A stretch of DNA of 64,000 bases from Kitasatospora sp. MAP5-34 (GTDB lineage: Bacteria > Actinomycetota > Actinomycetes > Streptomycetales > Streptomycetaceae), in contig NZ_JARXZC010000002.1 in assembly GCF_029894335.1 (NCBI RefSeq), forward strand, positions 186,001 to 250,000, in the 5' to 3' direction. The position numbers were made by a program, and so were the translations under genes. This document shows positions 60,175-64,000 of the stretch, one piece after another. Each line of letters opens with the position of its first letter. Within the stretch, counting starts at the first letter, position 1. The notes under the pieces are model-generated. The model had not been told where the DNA came from. It was given only the letters and a program-made list of their open reading frames with translations, and did not search any database.

Positions 60175-60999
60175 TCACGTCCGCTTGCGGAACCTCGCCA
60201 CCGCCAGCGGCGCGGTGATGGCGGTGATCGTCACCGACCAGATCAGCACGATCAGCACCGAGTGGGTCAGCGCCCCGCCGTTGATCAGGTTGCGGCAGGC
60301 GTCGGCCAGCGCCGACAGCGGGTTGTACTCGGTGAAGGTCTGCAGCCAGCCGGGCATGGTGCTGGTCGGCGCGAAGATCGAACTACCGAACTGCAACGGC
60401 ATGATGACCACCATCGACACTCCTTGGACGGCCTGGGCGCTGCGCAGCGACATGCCGAGCAGCATCGAGATCCAGACGATCGACATCCCGAAGAGCAGGG
60501 AGAGCCCGACCGCCGCCAGCAGGTGCAGGAAGTCGGTCTTGATCTGCAGCCCGAGGATCGTCGAGAAGCCGATCAGGATGGTGAAGGAGACCAGCCCGCG
60601 CAGGACCTCCGCCGCCAGCTTGGAGAGCAGGACGGCGGACCGTGCGATCGGCAGGGTGCGGAAGCGGTCCATCACCCCGGTCTGGAAGTCGCTGTTCAGG
60701 CCGGTGCCGACCGCCATCGCCAGGTTGAGGCCGGTGGTGCCGAGCAGGCCCGGGATCATGTACTGGATGTACTCCTGCTGGCTGCCCTTCACGGCGCCGC
60801 CGAACACGTAGACGAACAGCACGGTGAAGATGATCGGCACGAGCAACGCGTCGAGCATCGACTCCGGGTCGGCCTTGATCCGCATCAGGTTCCGCCTGGT
60901 CAGCGCGCCGACGTGGCGCAGGTTGCCGCGCAGGCCGATCCGGGGGTCCGCCAGGTGGCCGATCGTGGCGGGAGCGGGGTTGAGGGTCGCGGCGCTCAT
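60175..60999 (-). CDS. drrB: ABC-2 type exporter permease, DrrB-like
   Basis: A 274-residue permease with six membrane helices. After a cytoplasmic N-terminus (RNLMRIKADPESMLDALLVP), the helices include PIIFTVLFVYVFGGAV and QYMIPGLLGTTGLNLAMAVG; the EAA-like loop is GVMDRFRTLPIARSAVL near 106-122. It pairs with the downstream-named DrrA ATPase to export drugs such as anthracyclines or lipids. The start ATG overlaps the drrA stop (ATGA, 60996-60999), so the two are coupled. It converges with the AfsR-like gene. Confidence 0.9.
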   Translation of the reverse strand: MSAATLNPAPATIGHLADPRIGLRGNLRHVGALTRRNLMRIKADPESMLDALLVPIIFTVLFVYVFGGAVKGSQQEYIQYMIPGLLGTTGLNLAMAVGTGLNSDFQTGVMDRFRTLPIARSAVLLSKLAAEVLRGLVSFTILIGFSTILGLQIKTDFLHLLAAVGLSLLFGMSIVWISMLLGMSLRSAQAVQGVSMVVIMPLQFGSSIFAPTSTMPGWLQTFTEYNPLSALADACRNLINGGALTHSVLIVLIWSVTITAITAPLAVARFRKRT

Positions 61000-61991
61000 G
61001 CCACGGCCTCCTTCAGCATCGGAGTGGTGGTGGCGGGGGTGGCGCCGGGCTTGGTGGTGATGGCGAGGAAGACCTCGTCCAGGCTGGGCAGCTTGGTGTC
61101 GATGCTCGCGATGCCGAAGCCCCGGGTGCCCAGCACGCCGACCACGGCGGTGAGTTCCTCGTCCTCGGTGATCTGCACCGAGAGCAGGCCGGTGTCCTCG
61201 GAGACGGTGGCGGCGGTGATGCCGCAGTCGTGCAGGCAGCGGGCCATCTCGGACAGCTCGGCGGGGTGCACCGGCCGTACCTGCACCGTCCGGCCGCCGA
61301 CCTGCGCCTTCAGCTCCCGGACGCCGCCCGACGCGATCACCCGGCCCTTGTCGATGACCGTCAGCCCGTGGGCGAGCTGCTCGGCCTCCTCCATGTACTG
61401 GGTGGTGAGCAGCACGGTGGTGCCCTCGGCGACCATCCGTTGCACCTCGTCCCAGACCTCGTTGCGGGTGCGCGGGTCGAGACCGGTGGTGGGCTCGTCC
61501 AGGTAGAGCACCTTGGGACGGCCGATCATGCTGGCGGCGAGGTCGAGGCGGCGCCGCATACCGCCCGAGTAGGTCTTGGCCGGGCGTTTGGCGGCCTCGG
61601 TGAGCGAGAAGCGCTCCAGCAGTTCGCCGGCGCGGGCCTTGGCCGCCTTGCCGGGGAGGTCGAGCAGCCGCCCGATCAGGTAGAGGTTCTCGTAGCCGGA
61701 GAGCAGTTCGTCGACGGAGGCGTACTGCCCGGTCAGACCGATGGTGCGGCGCAGCTGCTTGGGCTGGCGCAGTACGTCGAACCCGCCGACGTACGCCGTC
61801 CCGGCGTCCGGCTTGATCAGGGTGGAGAGGACGCGGACCAGCGTGGTCTTCCCGGCCCCGTTCGGGCCGAGCACCCCGAGCACGGTGCCCTGCCGGACGG
61901 TCAGGTCGACGCCGTCCAGCGCCTTGGTGTTCCCGTAGTGCTTGACGAGGCCGCGTACCTCGACGGCGTTCTCTGTCGCGATTCGTGTCAT
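60996..61991 (-). CDS. drrA: ABC exporter ATPase, DrrA-like
   Basis: A 331-residue ATPase. Walker A GPNGAGKTT near 42-50, Q-loop GLTGQYASVDELLS, signature TYSGGMRRRLDLA near 140-152, Walker B VLYLDEPTTGLD and switch LLTTQYMEEAE. The C-terminal regulatory domain (about 245-320) has the DrrA-type end IDTKLPSLDEVFLAITT. It is the first gene of the operon, and its ATG 61991 has only a 2-base gap after GAGGG, so translation may be inefficient or leaderless. Six TGACAG repeats lie 23-81 bases upstream. Confidence 0.93.
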   Translation of the reverse strand: MTRIATENAVEVRGLVKHYGNTKALDGVDLTVRQGTVLGVLGPNGAGKTTLVRVLSTLIKPDAGTAYVGGFDVLRQPKQLRRTIGLTGQYASVDELLSGYENLYLIGRLLDLPGKAAKARAGELLERFSLTEAAKRPAKTYSGGMRRRLDLAASMIGRPKVLYLDEPTTGLDPRTRNEVWDEVQRMVAEGTTVLLTTQYMEEAEQLAHGLTVIDKGRVIASGGVRELKAQVGGRTVQVRPVHPAELSEMARCLHDCGITAATVSEDTGLLSVQITEDEELTAVVGVLGTRGFGIASIDTKLPSLDEVFLAITTKPGATPATTTPMLKEAVA

Positions 61992-62013
61992 GCCCTCAGG
62001 CTGCCGGGCGCCG

Positions 62014-62072
62014 CTGTCAGGCCGCTGACACTGCTGTCACTCCGCTGTCATCCCACTGTCATCCCATTGTCA
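62014..62072 (-). repeat. Six TGACAG hexamers with 11-bp phasing at the drrAB promoter
   Basis: On the plus strand CTGTCA occurs at 62014, 62034, 62045 and 62056, CTGACA at 62025 and TTGTCA at 62067. Spacing is 11, 9, 11, 11, 11. Read on the minus strand these are TGACAG repeats upstream of drrA. The layout fits a SARP/AfsR binding array. Confidence 0.85.
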
Positions 62073-62089
62073 GGGCGGGGTACCCCCAG

Positions 62090-62140
62090 GGGCGCGAGGA
62101 GCTGCGCGACCAGCAGTTGGTCGCGCAGCTCCTCGCGCCC
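62090..62140. terminator. Stem-loop, GGGGCGCGG family, at the end of panB
   Basis: A perfect 23-bp stem (62090-62112 with 62118-62140) and 5-base loop lie 8 bases after the stop of panB. It also separates panB from the drrAB promoter. Confidence 0.9.
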
Positions 62141-62147
62141 GCTCCGG

Positions 62148-63080
62148 TCACTTGAAGCTGTGCTCAGCCGCCGGGAAGGTCCCCGCCCCGACCTCGTCCG
62201 CGAACTCGCGGGCCGCGTCGCCGAGCACGGCCCGCAGGTTGGCGTACTGCTTGACGAACTTGGGCATGTGACCGGCCGTCATACCGGCCATGTCCGTCCA
62301 GACCAGCACCTGGGCGTCGGTGCCGACACCCGCGCCGATGCCGACGGTCGGGATCGCCAGCTGCTCGGTGACCTGGGCGGCCAGCTCGGCGGGTACCGCC
62401 TCCAGCACCACCGCGAAGGCGCCCGCCTGCTGGACGGCCTTCGCGTCGCGCAGCAGCTGGTGGGCCGCCTCGTCGCCGCGTCCCTGCACCGGGTACCCGC
62501 CGTAGGCGTGCACCGACTGCGGGGTCAGCCCGATGTGGGCCATCACCGGGATGCCGGCCTCGACCAGCAGCTCGATGGAGCGGGCACTGCGCTCGCCGCC
62601 CTCCAGCTTGACCGCGCCGACGCCCGCCTCCTTCATCAGCCGGGCGGCGTTGTGCATGGCCTGGGCGGGGGACTCCTGGTAGGAGCCGAACGGCATGTCG
62701 CTGATGACCATGGCGCGCTTGGTGCCTCGGACGACGGCGGCGGAGAGCATCACCATCTGGTCCATGGTCACGGGCACAGTGGTCTCGTAGCCGAGGTGGC
62801 AGTTGCCGGCCGAGTCCCCGACGAGCAGCACCGGGATGCCGGCCTCGTCGAACACGCCGCCGGTCAGGGCGTCGTACGCGGTGAGCATGGCCCACCGCTC
62901 GCCGCGCTGTTTGGCGGCGGCCAGGTCGCGGACGGTGACGCGGCGGTTGGTCACACCGCCGTAGAGGGTGCTGCCCGTGCGCGGCGTGGCCTCCGCCGGG
63001 GTGGCGGTGGGCTGGGCGGAGGCGGGCCGGGTAGCGGCGGGCTCCGGCGTCTGGGCAGGCGAAAGCGGAGAAGCGTTCAT
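62148..63080 (-). CDS. panB: 3-methyl-2-oxobutanoate hydroxymethyltransferase
   Basis: A 310-residue enzyme for the first step of pantothenate (and so coenzyme A) synthesis, adding a hydroxymethyl group from methylenetetrahydrofolate to ketoisovalerate. The barrel shows [20 protein letters not shown] near 62-81, [20 protein letters not shown] with metal-binding Asp, VKLEGGERS near 158, [20 protein letters not shown] and [20 protein letters not shown]. The first 40 residues are Pro/Ala-rich and extra. ATG 63080 has AGGAG. Other pan genes are not in the window. Confidence 0.96.
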   Translation of the reverse strand: MNASPLSPAQTPEPAATRPASAQPTATPAEATPRTGSTLYGGVTNRRVTVRDLAAAKQRGERWAMLTAYDALTGGVFDEAGIPVLLVGDSAGNCHLGYETTVPVTMDQMVMLSAAVVRGTKRAMVISDMPFGSYQESPAQAMHNAARLMKEAGVGAVKLEGGERSARSIELLVEAGIPVMAHIGLTPQSVHAYGGYPVQGRGDEAAHQLLRDAKAVQQAGAFAVVLEAVPAELAAQVTEQLAIPTVGIGAGVGTDAQVLVWTDMAGMTAGHMPKFVKQYANLRAVLGDAAREFADEVGAGTFPAAEHSFK

Positions 63081-63254
63081 GGAACAGGCTCCTGAAGGGT
63101 TGTCGTCTCGTGGCGCCGTACGGCGTCCCCGGATCTCCTCCATGCTTGCACGCGCGCGGCCGGTCGCAAAAGAGCCGGTGCCCGTAGATCCTCGCGGCTG
63201 AGCCTTCGGGGGGCCGTTCGCCGGGTCTCCGGCGGGCGTTTTGCCCAGGCTTTA

Positions 63255-63330
63255 CGATACGGTCCCGTCTCGTATCGAAAAAGAGGTTATCCTACTGTCC
63301 TAGGGGTTACGAGACGCATCCGACTCGTAA
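63255..63330 (+). promoter_or_regulatory. Two palindromes upstream of the last MFS gene
   Basis: CGATACG (63255-63261) - 9 nt - CGTATCG (63271-63277) and TTACGAG (63307-63313) - 10 nt - CTCGTAA (63324-63330) are perfect inverted repeats flanking A/T-rich promoter-like sequence (AAAAAGAGGTTATCCTACT). They are likely operators for a TetR-type repressor, perhaps encoded beyond the window. The region 63081-63364 holds no gene. Confidence 0.7.
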
Positions 63331-63364
63331 GTCCGCACCATCACGTACGGACGGGAACACACCA

Positions 63365-64000
63365 ATGGCCACCGCAGCCGCGCCCGCAGCACCACGGATA
63401 CCCGAGGCGATCCACCGACGGCGCTGGGCGATCCTGGGCACCCTCGTGCTCGCCCTGCTCGTCGTCGTCCTCGACAACTCGATCCTCAACGTGGCGATGA
63501 AGACCATCGCCTCGCCCGCCCCCACCGGACTCGGCGCCAGCCAGAGCGACCTCGAATGGGCGATCAACTCCTACACCCTGGTCTTCGCGGGCCTGCTGTT
63601 CACCGCCGGTCTGCTCGGTGACCGGATCGGCCGCAAGTGGACGCTGCTCGGCGGCATGGTGGTCTTCGGCCTCGGCTCGCTGCTCTCCGCGATGGCCTCC
63701 TCGCCCGGTGAACTGATCACCTACCGCGCGGTGATGGGCCTCGGCGGCGCCTTCGTGATGCCCGCCACGCTGGCCATCATCATGAACGTCTTCGAGCGCC
63801 ACGAGCAGCCCAAGGCGATCGGCATCTGGGCTGGCGCGGTGGGCCTGGCGATCGCGATCGGCCCGATCACCGGCGGCGCGCTGATCGAACACTTCTGGTG
63901 GGGCTCGGTCTTCCTGGTCAACGTACCGATCGTGATCGCCGCGCTGGTCGCGATGACGCTGCTCGTCCCGGACTCCAAGGACCCGATGCCCGGCAAGCTG
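63365..64000 (+). CDS. DHA2-type MFS transporter, N-terminal part
   Basis: The gene runs off the window after 212 codons. ATG 63365 begins a product with [20 protein letters not shown], helix 1 [16 protein letters not shown], the 2-3 loop [13 protein letters not shown], and the antiporter motif [20 protein letters not shown] in helix 5. It belongs to the EmrB/QacA drug exporters. The ribosome site is not distinct. Two palindromes upstream suggest control by a ligand-responsive repressor. Confidence 0.9.
   Translation, partial: MATAAAPAAPRIPEAIHRRRWAILGTLVLALLVVVLDNSILNVAMKTIASPAPTGLGASQSDLEWAINSYTLVFAGLLFTAGLLGDRIGRKWTLLGGMVVFGLGSLLSAMASSPGELITYRAVMGLGGAFVMPATLAIIMNVFERHEQPKAIGIWAGAVGLAIAIGPITGGALIEHFWWGSVFLVNVPIVIAALVAMTLLVPDSKDPMPGKL

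Overview
The window is high-GC, gene-dense actinobacterial chromosome, most likely Streptomyces or a close Streptomycetaceae relative. The reasons are the third-position GC bias, frequent GTG/TTG starts and GTGA stop/start overlaps, an AfsR-type BTAD/NB-ARC/TPR regulator, the Nif3 - zinc-ribbon - RNase HI/CobC gene order, a ram/amf-like lanthipeptide locus, and an actinobacterial class A RNase P RNA. Assignment to genus is inference; no rRNA or tRNA was seen.

Layout. 1-9.4 kb: end of a FetB-like permease, a manganese (yybP-ykoY) riboswitch with its GDT1-family exporter, a peptidoglycan-binding protein, an MFS pump fused to a MarR-like domain, a GNAT enzyme, an ABM-fold monooxygenase, a Tat-exported phospholipase C and proline iminopeptidase. 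9.4-15.4 kb: a tightly coupled five-gene minus-strand operon behind a cobalamin riboswitch. It encodes an ECF importer (S, fused A1-A2 ATPase, T) plus two membrane-anchored surface proteins, one an alpha/alpha-barrel. 15.4-19.5 kb: a KstR-like TetR regulator divergent from a glycosyltransferase - methyltransferase - alpha/alpha-barrel operon. 19.6-26.4 kb: cell-surface and membrane proteins, an amidase, an M48 protease and an alcohol dehydrogenase.

26.5-35.8 kb: a lanthipeptide cluster in ram-like order (synthetase, S9 peptidase, precursor, two ABC half-transporters, plus a small HGRHR-repeat peptide). The synthetase keeps all cyclase zinc ligands, so it is better described as class IV (LanL) than class III. 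36.2-49.2 kb: the Nif3/zinc-ribbon/RNase HI-CobC operon, yaaA, a DUF3068 protein with an 11-bp repeat array upstream, two MFS pumps, rnpB, Cys-rich small proteins, a decayed AraC regulator and a stand-alone Prim-Pol protein. 49.3-64 kb: methionine aminopeptidase, an MFS exporter, F420-NADP reductase, a class A PBP, a site-2 protease family protein, the AfsR-like regulator, a DrrAB exporter with a six-copy TGACAG repeat array at its promoter, panB, and the start of another MFS pump behind two palindromes.

The strongest leads are the cobalamin-riboswitch operon, in which a surface alpha/alpha-barrel protein may play an intrinsic-factor-like role; the lanthipeptide cluster; and the 11-bp-phased repeats upstream of drrAB. 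All are read from sequence alone, with no database search.
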